DNA of 64,000 nucleotides from an uncultured Collinsella sp. (GTDB lineage Bacteria > Actinomycetota > Coriobacteriia > Coriobacteriales > Coriobacteriaceae): NCBI GenBank assembly GCA_958370785.1, contig CATXKN010000001.1, positions 124,001 through 188,000 on the forward strand, in the 5' to 3' direction. This document shows positions 41,171 to 49,678 of the stretch, piece by piece. The notes beneath the pieces were generated by a model, which did not search any database, was not told where the DNA came from, and was given only the letters and a program-made list of their open reading frames with translations. The position numbers and the translations under genes are program-made. Numbering within the stretch: the first letter of the stretch is position 1; the number at the start of each line of letters is the position of its first letter.

Positions 41171-42785
41171 ATGTTCAAGAGCATCCGAAAAGGCGGGAGG
41201 ATCGCCGCAGCCACAATCGGCATCGTAGCGGCGCTGACCCCGTTGGCTGCCCCCCCCCGCAGCATTAGCTGACGGCCTGCCGACACCGGAGCTGGAAAAG
41301 TCGTTAACTGTTGACGTCGAAGGCCAAGATTCGTCTGCGTGGTCCACAGACGACGGCAATTATGCCATCATCGCAGACTATGACTTTGACGATAACTATA
41401 ACGATGACGCTAATGATGTATGTTACGGTTATTCGCGGCTTGATCTTAAGAGCGGTGAAGTCACTCCAATCGACATACCAAAATCCTGTCTATCCGATGT
41501 TTGCAGTACTTCGAACGGCAAGTATCTTTATTGGCTGGAAGACGACAAGGTCATCGTCTATTCCGTCGAAGATCAACAGCGGGTCGCCCACTCTATACAA
41601 GTAAAGAAATCAGAGGTCAACCGCATCGAGCTTAATGAAGACGGAAACAGCTTGACCGCCTATTGTTCGAATGGCAAATACGGGGATTTTTGCGTTTTCA
41701 ATCTGCAATCAAATGAGAAATCATTTACCTACAAGTTCGAAAAAGACGATTTGGATGCCGTCCTCTCAAGGAATGGAAAGCGTTTGTATGTCTGCTCGAA
41801 TCGAAAGCTCAAGATAATCGACATTCCCGATGGCTCCACGTCAATTAAAGAGATACCAGGCAACGCCCAATGTGATGGGGTAACTACGGCAGACGGGTCC
41901 GATAAACTACTACTCATAGAGACTACCAGCGACGATGACGATTCGCTATATACAACCTATTTCATGGCGGATTACGATGGCAACAACATCGATAAAGTAG
42001 CCGACGGTCATAAAATTCATATCTATGGCTGGGGAAATAATATCCTAGCCCTTACTGGCGAAAACTTCGACACTATTGTCATCGATTCGCATTCTGGGAA
42101 GCAAATCCGCTATGTAATTAGGAATGACGACGAGGACTCGTATGATAGTATCAGCGATATCTCGAGGAATGGCGATATCGCACTGGCCAGAGTCTCGCAC
42201 GATAATTCAAGCGCAATCCGCCTCATCGACACCAAGACGGGCCAGAGAGTCGACTGTAAAATTAAATCGGATAGCACTGGCATCCCCGAGTTCGTCGATA
42301 ACGACCAAAAAATCGTTGTGGACTATTCCGATGCCGAAGACCCCACGAAGATGCACATCGACGTCTACAAGTCGAATATCCACTATAGCCCGATCGAAAA
42401 ACTCATCTTCTTTGCCCAGGACAACATGCCAATCGTTGTTGGCGGCGGGATTGCGGCTGTCCTGATGATCATCGGCGGCATCGCAGTCATTTGCGTCCGT
42501 CGCAAAAAGCGTGCCGCAGCTCAAACAAACATCGCTGGCACCGCACCCAAAGCAAAGAAGCACAAACGCAGCCGCCACAAGAAGTATGCCCAGCAGGGAC
42601 AGGTCGCTCAACAGCCTTCTGCTGGTTCGACATTTGATACACAATGGCAATCGTCAGGGGAGCCCCTCACAGTCATGCCCCAGCAGCCGGTCGCATCTTC
42701 TGCCTCGAAATTCTGCCGCCACTGTGGCACCCCACTCGTACCAGAAGCCAAGTTCTGCCCCAAGTGCGGCCATCCGGTTGAATAG
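41171..42785 (+). pseudogene. Membrane protein with signal peptide, extracellular domain and C-terminal zinc ribbon; frame broken at a nine-C tract (possible phase variation)
   Basis: Translation from ATG 41171 (RBS AAAGGATC) gives a signal peptide (MFKSIRKGGRIAAATIGIVA...) but stops at 41273 because of nine Cs at 41250-41258. With eight Cs the frame continues uninterrupted to 42785, giving about 537 residues: signal peptide with an APPAALADG-like cleavage site, an extracytoplasmic domain with repeated strand-like segments and many Asp residues (beta-propeller-like in style), one membrane helix (IVVGGGIAAVLMIIGGIAVICV), a basic cytoplasmic segment, and a zinc ribbon FCRHCGTPLVPEAKFCPKCG. Either slipped-strand phase variation or a sequencing error explains the break. 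A downstream in-frame TTG at 41652 is not a convincing real start. Function unknown. Confidence 0.75.
41250..41258 (+). repeat. Nine-base poly-C tract in the signal peptide codons
   Basis: A run of nine C residues interrupts the frame between the codons for the signal peptide core and the cleavage site. Loss of one C restores the reading frame. Confidence 0.85.
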
Positions 42786-42814
42786 CACCTGACAAGCAAA
42801 CCCACAGCCAAATC

Positions 42815-42842
42815 GGGCCGCCCCTCACGGGACGGCCCTTTT
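42815..42842 (+). terminator. Terminator of zinc-ribbon gene 1
   Basis: GGGCCGCCCC and CGGGACGGCCC form a stem followed by TTTT, 30 nt past the stop codon. Confidence 0.8.
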
Positions 42843-42873
42843 GCTTGGAAGGAAATCAGGTGAAGCGGCAGGA

Positions 42874-42902
42874 TGTGACAAAGGGATTGTCCCTTTGTCA
42901 CA
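42874..42902. repeat. Perfect TGTGACAAAGGGA palindrome
   Basis: TGTGACAAAGGGA - TTG - TCCCTTTGTCACA is a perfect 13-bp inverted repeat. Related diverged copies occur at 15425-15449 and 16688-16716, all at gene ends. Confidence 0.7.
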
Positions 42903-42908
42903 TTGGCT

Positions 42909-42942
42909 GAAAAAACGGGTGCAGACCGAAGTCCGCACCCGT
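42909..42942 (-). terminator. Terminator of galU
   Basis: On the minus strand ACGGGTGCGGAC pairs with GTCTGCACCCGT and runs into TTTTTTC, 20 nt past the galU stop. Confidence 0.8.
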
Positions 42943-42962
42943 AAATGTCGATGCCCGAAGGC

Positions 42963-43880
42963 TTACTTGCGCATCAAACCGCCACGCTCGTCGATGGCGT
43001 CCCAGAAGGCGCTGGCAAAGCGAGGATCGCTTGCGGCCATGAGGGCGTTGGTTGCCATCCAGCCAGACGGGGTGCCGGTGTCGTAGCCCGAGAGCGGGTC
43101 GATGACGACAGCGTACATGGCCTCGCGGTCGAGCGAGCGGGCCATGGCGTCGGTGAGCTGGATCTCGCCGCCCTTGCCGGCCTGCTGATCGGCCAGCAGG
43201 TCCATGACCAGCGGGCTCAGCAGGTAACGACCGACGATGTACAGGTTGGACGGAGCCGCCTCGGGAGCGGGCTTCTCGACCAGACCGCCGATGCGCCAGA
43301 CAGCGCCCGGCTCGGCATCGGCAACGCCCTCGGCGCCCTCGAGCGAACCGACGCGCTCGCCGGCGATAACGCCGTAGCGGCTGACTTCCTCGGGCGAGCA
43401 AGCAGCGACGGCGATAACCGAAGCGCCACCGTGCTCTTTGGAAACGGCGAGCATCTTGTCGCAGATGTCGCGGTTAGGCACAACGTAGTCGCCCAGAAGA
43501 ACCAGGAAGTTCTCCCCTGCCACGGCGTCGGCAGCAGAGCGGATAGCATGGCCGAGGCCCTTGGGCTCGTACTGATAACGGAAGTCGACCGGCATACCGC
43601 CAGCGTGGGCGACGGCATCGGCATAGGCGTTCTTGCCGCGCTCGCGCAGCAGGTTCTCGAGCGAGCGATCGGGCTGGAAGTAGCTCAGCAGCTCGGGCTT
43701 ACCGGGAGAGGTAACGATGATGGCGTCGTCGACTTCCTCGGGGTCGAGCGCCTCCTCAACGACATACTGAATGACCGGCTTGTCGAGCACCGGCAGCATC
43801 TCTTTGGGCGTGCACTTAGTGCCAGGCAGAAAACGCGTGCCAAGGCCGGCGGCGGGGATGATTGCCTTCATGTTATTCAA
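42963..43880 (-). CDS. galU: UTP--glucose-1-phosphate uridylyltransferase
   Basis: This 305-residue nucleotidyltransferase makes UDP-glucose for cell-surface polysaccharides and galactose metabolism. It has the signature IIPAAGLGTRFLPGTKCTPKEMLPVLDKP, the uridine-binding GLGHAI block and LVEKP. Length is normal for GalU. TTG at 43880 has GAAAGG at good spacing; ATG at 43871 would be 13 nt from it. It stands alone between the rplJL and zinc-ribbon gene 1 regions. Confidence 0.95.
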   Translation of the reverse strand: MNNMKAIIPAAGLGTRFLPGTKCTPKEMLPVLDKPVIQYVVEEALDPEEVDDAIIVTSPGKPELLSYFQPDRSLENLLRERGKNAYADAVAHAGGMPVDFRYQYEPKGLGHAIRSAADAVAGENFLVLLGDYVVPNRDICDKMLAVSKEHGGASVIAVAACSPEEVSRYGVIAGERVGSLEGAEGVADAEPGAVWRIGGLVEKPAPEAAPSNLYIVGRYLLSPLVMDLLADQQAGKGGEIQLTDAMARSLDREAMYAVVIDPLSGYDTGTPSGWMATNALMAASDPRFASAFWDAIDERGGLMRK

Positions 43881-44123
43881 GGATCCTTTCGCAGGCGCAG
43901 AATGCGCCCTATGCGTGCGGCACGGCGGCCGCAGACCAAATTGCGATACCGAAGTATCTTACCGCCGGAGACATACGTCACCGTAAGGCAAACGTAATTC
44001 TTCAGCAGGTCAACGCAAATTATTGCTCGAATGGTGCAATTTTACGCCCCAGCGGTAACGGGGTTGGCACGGCGAAGACAACGGTGTTCTGCGTGCCGAG
44101 CAATGGGAATGAGGGGACATAAC
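43881..44123. other. Noncoding region upstream of galU
   Basis: About 240 nt with no convincing gene. It contains scattered AT-rich patches that may include the galU promoter, but no pair of -35/-10 boxes with good spacing stood out. The rplL terminator follows. Confidence 0.5.
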
Positions 44124-44157
44124 AAAAAAGACGGGGCTCGCAATGCGAACCCCGTCT
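44124..44157 (-). terminator. Terminator of rplJL
   Basis: AGACGGGG pairs with CCCCGTCT around a 12-nt centre; the minus strand then reads TTTTTTG. It lies just past the rplL stop. Confidence 0.85.
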
Positions 44158-44184
44158 GCAAAGAAATCTGACGAGAAAGCCTGA

Positions 44185-44562
44185 TTACTTGAGGGTGACA
44201 GCAGCGCCAGCAGCCTCGAGCTTCTCCTTGGCAGCCTCGGCGTCCTCCTTCTTGGCACCCTCGAGAACAGCCTTGGGAGCGCCCTCGACGACCTCCTTGG
44301 CCTCCTTCAGGCCAAGGTTGGTGAGCTCACGGACGGCCTTGATGACCTGGATCTTGTTGTCGCCGAAGCCCTCGAGCACGACGTCAAACTCGGTCTTCTC
44401 CTCGGCCTCAGCAGCGCCAGCAGCGGGAGCGGCGACAACAGCGGCAGGAGCAGCGGCGGAAACGCCGAAGGTGTCCTCGATAGCCTTGACGAGCTCGGAA
44501 GCCTCGAGAAGGGTCATTTCCTTAAGAGCATCGATGATCTCATCGGTGGTAAGCTTAGCCAT
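44185..44562 (-). CDS. rplL: 50S ribosomal protein L7/L12
   Basis: This 125-residue acidic protein forms the flexible stalk that recruits translation factors. The N-terminal dimerisation helix pair ([28 protein letters not shown]) is followed by an Ala-rich hinge and the C-terminal factor-binding domain ([28 protein letters not shown]). Start at 44562 follows GAAAGG; the frame is open further upstream. It lies 102 nt after rplJ. Confidence 0.97.
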   Translation of the reverse strand: MAKLTTDEIIDALKEMTLLEASELVKAIEDTFGVSAAAPAAVVAAPAAGAAEAEEKTEFDVVLEGFGDNKIQVIKAVRELTNLGLKEAKEVVEGAPKAVLEGAKKEDAEAAKEKLEAAGAAVTLK

Positions 44563-44664
44563 TTCTAAGTCCTTTCGGTTTCCGTGCGGATGCACGGAGA
44601 TCAGTTAAAACACGGCGCGAATGCGCCAGGGGTGCGGCGTTGCCGCCGCGGGTGAAAACAGCGA

Positions 44665-45186
44665 CTAGGCTGCCTTCTGCTCGGAGACCTGCTGGATCGA
44701 ACGAGCGAGACCAGAGGAAACGCCGTTGACGCAGACAGCGATGTCGCGAGCGAAACCGGAGATGAGACCGGCGATCTGGCCGAGAAGCTGATCCTTGGTG
44801 GGCAGCTCGGCGATAGCCTTAACATCATCAGCGGAAACGGCCTTGCCGTCGGAGATACCGCCCTTGATCTCAAGGACGCCCTTGGACTTAGCGGAGAAGT
44901 CCTTAAGGGTCTTAGCGGCCTCGACCGGCTCGGTCTCGTAGAACACATAAGCGACGGGGCCGGCGAGGATCTCGTCGAGCTCGGGCTGCTCCTGGTTCTT
45001 GAGAGCGATCTTGACCAGGTTGTTCTTGTAGACCTTCATCTCGGCGCCGCACTCGCGAAGCTGATGACGCAGCTCCTGAGCCTGCTTAACCGTCAGACCG
45101 TTGTAGTTGACGACGAACAGACCGGCGTTCTCGGCGATACGGGACTCGATCTCTGCAACCTTGTCGATTTTGTACTGCTGGGGCAT
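44665..45186 (-). CDS. rplJ: 50S ribosomal protein L10
   Basis: This 173-residue protein is uL10, the base of the L7/L12 stalk, and in many bacteria the autoregulator of its operon by binding its leader RNA. It has MPQQYKIDKVAEIESRIAENAGLFVVNYNGLTVKQAQELR and the C-terminal helix that binds L7/L12 dimers. ATG follows GAGGAGGTG. rplK and rplA, often upstream, are not in this window. Confidence 0.97.
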   Translation of the reverse strand: MPQQYKIDKVAEIESRIAENAGLFVVNYNGLTVKQAQELRHQLRECGAEMKVYKNNLVKIALKNQEQPELDEILAGPVAYVFYETEPVEAAKTLKDFSAKSKGVLEIKGGISDGKAVSADDVKAIAELPTKDQLLGQIAGLISGFARDIAVCVNGVSSGLARSIQQVSEQKAA

Positions 45187-45251
45187 GAATTACACCTCCT
45201 CGAATTCTTTCCGGGCACGGTCCGCCACAAGGACGTGACGGGGGCATGTCC

Positions 45252-45288
45252 AAAAAGAAAGCCCCCGCGCTGCATGAGCGACGGGGGC
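45252..45288 (-). promoter_or_regulatory. Attenuator-like terminator hairpin in the rplJ leader
   Basis: On the minus strand GCCCCCGTCGCT and AGCGCGGGGGC form a strong stem followed by TTTCTTTTT, between the promoter at 45403-45431 and the rplJ ATG. Its place in the leader suggests transcription attenuation, perhaps by L10 binding, as known for rplJL leaders in other bacteria. Confidence 0.65.
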
Positions 45289-45402
45289 GAGAAGACATAT
45301 CTACTCGACCACCTCGGCTGGCGGGATATCCCATTAAGCTCGCGGGCGATGCCCATTTGCACCGGCTGTCTCTGGCAGCGGATTCGTGCGTGAACCGAAA
45401 GT

Positions 45403-45431
45403 ATTATGGCGGGGACCCCGGCGTCGGTCAA
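45403..45431 (-). promoter_or_regulatory. Promoter of rplJL
   Basis: On the minus strand TTGACC (45426-45431) and CATAAT (45403-45408) are separated by exactly 17 bp. The leader to rplJ is about 210 nt and contains the attenuator. Confidence 0.75.
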
Positions 45432-45490
45432 CGGGCGCGAGGATTCGTACACAAACCCTGCATACGCTCCGGTCCGAGGGGCCGGGTTGA

Positions 45491-45568
45491 GATTTTCGCT
45501 CGGTCAAGTCCTGGCTCGCACGAAGGCCACATTAAGTGGCCTTCGGCTCGTGCGGAATCTACGAAAAC
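45491..45568. repeat. Capped hairpin element C: diverged, covarying relative of A and B
   Basis: The core keeps AGTCCTG, then CACATTAAGTG in the hairpin loop, then GTGCGGAA and CGAxAAAC at matching positions. The inner stem has changed on both sides (GAAAGCAC/GTGCTTTC in A and B, GAAGGCCAC/GTGGCCTTC here). Outer arms are only partly complementary (TTTTCG/CGAAAA). It lies 60 nt upstream of the rplJ -35. The rest of 45187-45689 holds the promoter, attenuator and GC-rich sequence with no gene. Confidence 0.75.
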
Positions 45569-45689
45569 CTTGCGCCTGGCCTTCGGCGGCGCGGCCTGCG
45601 GTGACTTTGGGGCAGCCCGGGTTTTCGTTGGCTGACGCCCCCGCTCATAATGCTTGGGTCGGTGGGCTGATGTGTTGCATCCCTGAGGG

Positions 45690-46826
45690 CTACAGGGTTG
45701 AAACGAAGTTGGACAGGCGGGCTAGTCCTTCGTCAAGATCTTTATCGGAGACGCAGTAGCTTAGGCGGATGTGGCCTTCGGTTCCGAAGCAGTCGCCTGG
45801 GACTAGGGCTACGTTTGCTTCTTTGATGGCTTTGATGCAGAAGGCTTCGCTGGTTAGGCCGAACTTTTTGATGCTCGGGAAAGTGTAGAAGGCTCCTGCG
45901 GGCTCTACTGCGTCGAGGCCCATAGCGTTTAAGGCTGCGAGCACGCGTTTGCGGCGGGCTCGGTAGACTTTGAGCATGGGGGTGGGGTCGACGGTGAGGG
46001 CTCGCGCTGCGGCGTCCATCTCAAAGGAGACGGCGCTCGATACTAAGTATTGGTGGGCCTTTGCGATCTCGGCGATGACGGGGGCTGCCGCTGCGAGCCA
46101 ACCCAGGCGCCAGCCGGTCATGGCCCAGGGCTTGGAGAAGCTCTCAATGATGACCGTCTGCTCGCGTAGCTCCGGGTGGCGCTGGGCAAATCGCTCGTAG
46201 CCGTCCACATAGACCAGACGGTTGTATACGTCGTCGCAGACTACGTAGATACCCGCCTGCTCCGCTACGCGCGCCACGGCATCGAGCGATGCTGCGTCGA
46301 GGATGCAGCCCGTGGGATTGTTGGGCGAGCAGATAACGATGGCCTTGGTCGCCGGGGTCACGCAGGCGCGAAGCGCTTCCTCGTCAATCTGAAATTGCGC
46401 GGGCTCTGTATCCAAAAAGACCGCTTTGGCATGGTTGGCCACGACGATGCTCTCGTACAAGCCAAAGGCCGGCGTGGGAATGATGACCTCGTCGCCGGGG
46501 TTGAGCATGGCCATAAACGTAGCCGACAGGGCCTCGGTCGCGCCGTCGGTCAGGATGACCTCGTCGGCCGAAAACGTAAGGCCCGCGTCCCCCATGTAGG
46601 CAGACAGCGCCTCGCGCAGGGCGGGGCGGCCGTTGTTGGGCGGATAGTGCGTGTCGCCACGGTCAAGCGATGCAGTCACCTCGGCACTAATCACATCGGG
46701 CGTGGGAAAATCGGGCTCGCCGAGCGCAAGCGCAATGCATCCCGGATGCTGAGCAGCGAGCGCGTTGATTCGGCGGATGCCGGAGGGCTTGAGCGTGGCA
46801 AGCGAAGTATTCATGGGCAGGCGCAT
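45690..46826 (-). CDS. PLP-dependent aminotransferase, class I/II
   Basis: This 378-residue enzyme belongs to fold-type I aminotransferases (AspC/PatA-like subgroup). It has NNGRPALREALSAYM, the NNPTGCILD motif that holds the PLP pyridine/carboxylate, and SFSKPWAMTGWRLGW with the PLP-binding lysine. A C-terminal IRLSYCVSD with the carboxylate-binding arginine is present. Amino donor and acceptor cannot be predicted. ATG at 46826 follows GAAAGG. It is divergent from the next gene and upstream of the rplJL region on the same strand. Confidence 0.92.
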   Translation of the reverse strand: MRLPMNTSLATLKPSGIRRINALAAQHPGCIALALGEPDFPTPDVISAEVTASLDRGDTHYPPNNGRPALREALSAYMGDAGLTFSADEVILTDGATEALSATFMAMLNPGDEVIIPTPAFGLYESIVVANHAKAVFLDTEPAQFQIDEEALRACVTPATKAIVICSPNNPTGCILDAASLDAVARVAEQAGIYVVCDDVYNRLVYVDGYERFAQRHPELREQTVIIESFSKPWAMTGWRLGWLAAAAPVIAEIAKAHQYLVSSAVSFEMDAAARALTVDPTPMLKVYRARRKRVLAALNAMGLDAVEPAGAFYTFPSIKKFGLTSEAFCIKAIKEANVALVPGDCFGTEGHIRLSYCVSDKDLDEGLARLSNFVSTL

Positions 46827-46919
46827 GGCGTTCCTTTCGTAAGGGTTGCACTAGGATAGCGCGGCTAGGCGCCGCCAGACGGTGTAACCTAAACGGAAAC
46901 CAACCGGAAAGGAGGCGGC

Positions 46920-47579
46920 ATGGAGACGACCGCACGCGGCGATGTACCAAAAACGCTGCAAACCATTGCGTATATCAGCATTCCCAATAGCTCCGATCTT
47001 GAGTTTTTGCTCTGGGACCTGCAAGATGCCATCGCGGCCTATGCCCGGCTTTCCGACACCGTACTCCCCCACCCGGTTGACTTGAAGACGGATGATGCCG
47101 GTGCAGTCGATGGCATGGTGCTCGCTGTTGATGATGCATTTGACGATGAGGCTATGATCGCTGCCGAGCAGACACTCGATCGCCTTGGAAATACAGAGAC
47201 ACGCATCTATGTCGTCGTCCAGGCCGCGTCCAAAAACAACAAGCAGGCGGACGAAGTCCTCGACCGCCTGTATCGGGCATGTCTTCTACGTGACCTGCCA
47301 TGGTGCGACGGCGTTGTCATCTGTTCCGGCAGCGGCATCGCAGCACTTCGCCACTCCCCGCGTATGGGCCTCTTGCGTCGGCCATTTTCGGAAGCGATGG
47401 ATAAGCTTGTGGGCGCCGTGCGCATGGGCTGTTCCATTGAGCATGCGCAGTTGCTTGGCGGTGGCAATGCCGGTAGCGTCGATGCCGACGGCATGGTGCG
47501 TGCCAGGCCCGCCGTGCCCGCACCAATCTGGCGCGCCATCATGAAACGCCTCGGCACCCGCGCCCAATCAGATATCTAA
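46920..47579 (+). CDS. Conserved-looking protein of unknown function
   Basis: I do not recognise this 219-residue protein. The ATG has a strong RBS (GAAAGGAGGCGGC), codon use resembles its neighbours, and it fills the whole space between divergent and convergent genes, so it is very likely real. The pattern of short hydrophobic strands alternating with helices (TRIYVVVQAAS, WCDGVVICSGSGI) suggests a soluble alpha/beta protein, loosely like NAD(P)H/FMN reductases or flavodoxin-like folds, but no cofactor motif is certain. No membrane segment or signal peptide is seen. Confidence 0.75.
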   Translation: METTARGDVPKTLQTIAYISIPNSSDLEFLLWDLQDAIAAYARLSDTVLPHPVDLKTDDAGAVDGMVLAVDDAFDDEAMIAAEQTLDRLGNTETRIYVVVQAASKNNKQADEVLDRLYRACLLRDLPWCDGVVICSGSGIAALRHSPRMGLLRRPFSEAMDKLVGAVRMGCSIEHAQLLGGGNAGSVDADGMVRARPAVPAPIWRAIMKRLGTRAQSDI

Positions 47580-47580
47580 A

Positions 47581-48144
47581 TTACAGAGCGCCCCAGCCAA
47601 CGGCCTCGCGCCAGCGCTCGACAAGGCGTTCCAGGCGCCACGCCGCATTGGCGGGACTTGTCGACGGCAGAACGATGGCCGGCAGTCCCGTGCGCTCTTG
47701 CAGGTAGCGCTTGTAGAGCCGCCCTGCCGTGCCGCCGTTACAGACAACGACCTCGATAGGAGCTGCGCCGGTAATACGCTCGGCATGCGCCGGAACGACG
47801 TTTTTGATGCTCGCGTCGCTTGAGCCCTTGATGTCACAGCTCTCGATCACATCCCACAGGGCCACGCCGCCGTTCAGCAGCATGGAGCGCTTGGCGGCAA
47901 TCGAGGCATCGAGCGTCGCGGGCTCACCACTTGCCAAAGGATCGCCCTCGTTGGGCGGCACGGGCGCACCGAGGCACGCGGCCATCACGCGCCAAAAGCG
48001 GTTCTGCGGATTGCCGTAATAGAAGGCATTGGCACGCGAGAGCACCGAGGGAAACGACCCCAGCACCAAAACGCGCGAGCGCTCGTCAAACACGGGTTCA
48101 AACCCATGCTCAATATGTTGATAGCCCTCGTCCGGCGCGGCCAC
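47581..48144 (-). CDS. DNA-deoxyinosine glycosylase (uracil-DNA glycosylase superfamily)
   Basis: This 187-residue protein matches the hypoxanthine-DNA glycosylase branch of the uracil-DNA glycosylase superfamily, which removes deaminated bases (hypoxanthine, possibly others) from DNA. The key motif is LVLGSFPSVLSRANAFYYGNPQNRFWRVMA near residues 26-55, followed by GGVALWDVIESCDIKGSSDASI and the C-terminal LPSTSPANA loop that contacts DNA. The GTG start (48144) lies only 3 nt after the amylase gene's stop, suggesting coupling that is probably not functional. Confidence 0.88.
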   Translation of the reverse strand: MAAPDEGYQHIEHGFEPVFDERSRVLVLGSFPSVLSRANAFYYGNPQNRFWRVMAACLGAPVPPNEGDPLASGEPATLDASIAAKRSMLLNGGVALWDVIESCDIKGSSDASIKNVVPAHAERITGAAPIEVVVCNGGTAGRLYKRYLQERTGLPAIVLPSTSPANAAWRLERLVERWREAVGWGAL

Positions 48145-48147
48145 GAG

Positions 48148-49524
48148 CTATGCCCTCAGCAGATAACGCACCTCATAGGGTGCAAGCTCGAGGGTACCCG
48201 TAAGCTCGACCGTGGGTGCATTATCGGCAAGCAGATCGACGAAGGAGCCGTTGAGTTCGCCGGCCCCAAAGGTATAGGGCTCGTCCACGGCGTTCACCGC
48301 CACGAGCACCGTCGCGTCGTCGCAGGCGCGCTCGAACAGCAGCTGCTTGTTCTGAATCACCACGTTGCGATAGGCACCGTAGTTGAGGGCACGAGCCGCC
48401 GCGTCGTTTGCCGAGCGCAGGTGCGCGAGCTGCTTGATGAAGGCCGTCAGCTCGTTGGGCGCAGGCTCATCGAGCGCAGGACGCAGCGCCCAATCGCCAT
48501 CGGGGCCGCCCTTTTCGCCAGGAATCCCCCACTCGCTGCCGTAGTAGACGCACGGAATGCCCGGCATGCCAAAGAGCATGCCATAGGCGGGACGCAGACA
48601 GGACTTGTCTGCGAGGATGCTCGCCAGGCGCGGCACATCGTGGTTGTCGACAAACGACAGCAGATGCTTGCCGCGATAAATGCACCACGGGTCGCCGCCA
48701 AACTGACGGTGCAACGAATGGGCGATCTCGAACATGTTGACCGAGTTAAAGCTGGAGTACAGGCCCTTGTAGCACTCGTAGTTGGTGCAGGAGTCGAGCA
48801 TCTCGTCGTTGACGATCTGGTTGTAGTCGCCGTGGAGCGTCTCGCCGATCAGCACGAAGTCGGGCTTGAGCTCACGGGTAAAGGAGTGCAGGCGGCGCAT
48901 AAAATCGCGATCGAGCATATAGGCGACGTCCAGGCGCAGACCGTCGACGCCAAAGACTTCGGCCCAGCGACGCACGGACTCAAGCAGGTAATCAACCACG
49001 GCGGGGTTTTGCAGGTTGAGCTTCACAAGCTCAAAATGGCCCTCCCAGCCCTCGTACCAAAAGCCGTCGCCGTAGCACGAGTCGCCGTCAAAGCTGATGT
49101 GGAACCAATCCTTGTAGGGCGAGTCCCACTTGCGCTCCTGCACATCGCGGAAAGCCCAAAAGCCGCGACCGACGTGGTTGAAGACGGCATCGAGCACCAC
49201 GCGAATGCCATGGGCATGCAGCGTCTCGCACACGGCGGCAAAATCGGCATCCCCGCCCAGGCGACGGTCGAGATGGCGCAGGCTGCGCGTATCGTAGCCG
49301 TGGCTATCAGACTCGAGCGGCGGGTTGATGAGCACAGCTCCAATACCGAGTTCCTGCAGGTAGTCGGCCCATTGGGCGATTTTCATAATGGGAGCATCGG
49401 GGTTAGGCGCGGCGACGGCAGCTTGGGATAGTTCATCCTCGGCAACGGGGGCGGCGTTTTCGCGCGGAGCTCCGCAAAAGCCCAGCGGATAGATCTGATA
49501 GAACGTCGTCTCGTATGCCCACAT
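48148..49524 (-). CDS. GH13 alpha-amylase family glycoside hydrolase
   Basis: This 458-residue cytoplasmic enzyme (no signal peptide) hydrolyses alpha-glucosidic bonds in starch- or glycogen-derived sugars. The four GH13 regions are visible: VLDAVFNHVG, GLRLDVAYML (nucleophile Asp), LIGETLHGDYN (acid/base Glu) and FVDNHDVPR (transition-state Asp). It lacks the N-terminal domain of neopullulanase, giving a compact enzyme. ATG follows GGGAGG. Exact specificity (amylase, maltogenic or neopullulanase type) is not determinable here. Confidence 0.92.
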   Translation of the reverse strand: MWAYETTFYQIYPLGFCGAPRENAAPVAEDELSQAAVAAPNPDAPIMKIAQWADYLQELGIGAVLINPPLESDSHGYDTRSLRHLDRRLGGDADFAAVCETLHAHGIRVVLDAVFNHVGRGFWAFRDVQERKWDSPYKDWFHISFDGDSCYGDGFWYEGWEGHFELVKLNLQNPAVVDYLLESVRRWAEVFGVDGLRLDVAYMLDRDFMRRLHSFTRELKPDFVLIGETLHGDYNQIVNDEMLDSCTNYECYKGLYSSFNSVNMFEIAHSLHRQFGGDPWCIYRGKHLLSFVDNHDVPRLASILADKSCLRPAYGMLFGMPGIPCVYYGSEWGIPGEKGGPDGDWALRPALDEPAPNELTAFIKQLAHLRSANDAAARALNYGAYRNVVIQNKQLLFERACDDATVLVAVNAVDEPYTFGAGELNGSFVDLLADNAPTVELTGTLELAPYEVRYLLRA

Positions 49525-49595
49525 AGCAACCTCCCGGTAAGCTCAACACAACGACATCCATTGTATGCCCGGCTTGTATCCTCTTCCCCAAAATA

Positions 49596-49662
49596 AGTTG
49601 CGGTGGAATAGTTCCTGCTTGGGCCTTCAGAGGCCTTAAACAGGAACTATTCCACCGCAACT
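49596..49662. repeat. 22-bp perfect inverted repeat with 23-nt loop
   Basis: AGTTGCGGTGGAATAGTTCCTG (49596-49617) is perfectly complementary to 49641-49662. The loop contains GGCCTTCAGAGGCC and ends GGCCTTAAA. A diverged copy occurs at 55427-55492. It lies between the amylase gene and the MFS exporter gene, both minus strand, and has no T run. Confidence 0.8.
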
Positions 49663-49678
49663 GATGAGGAGGATGTGG

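Noticed and set aside
41652..42785. Independent gene starting at TTG 41652
   Set aside because: No RBS or signal peptide; the frame continues uninterrupted from the upstream signal peptide if one C is removed from the nine-C tract, so this is the 3' part of one gene.
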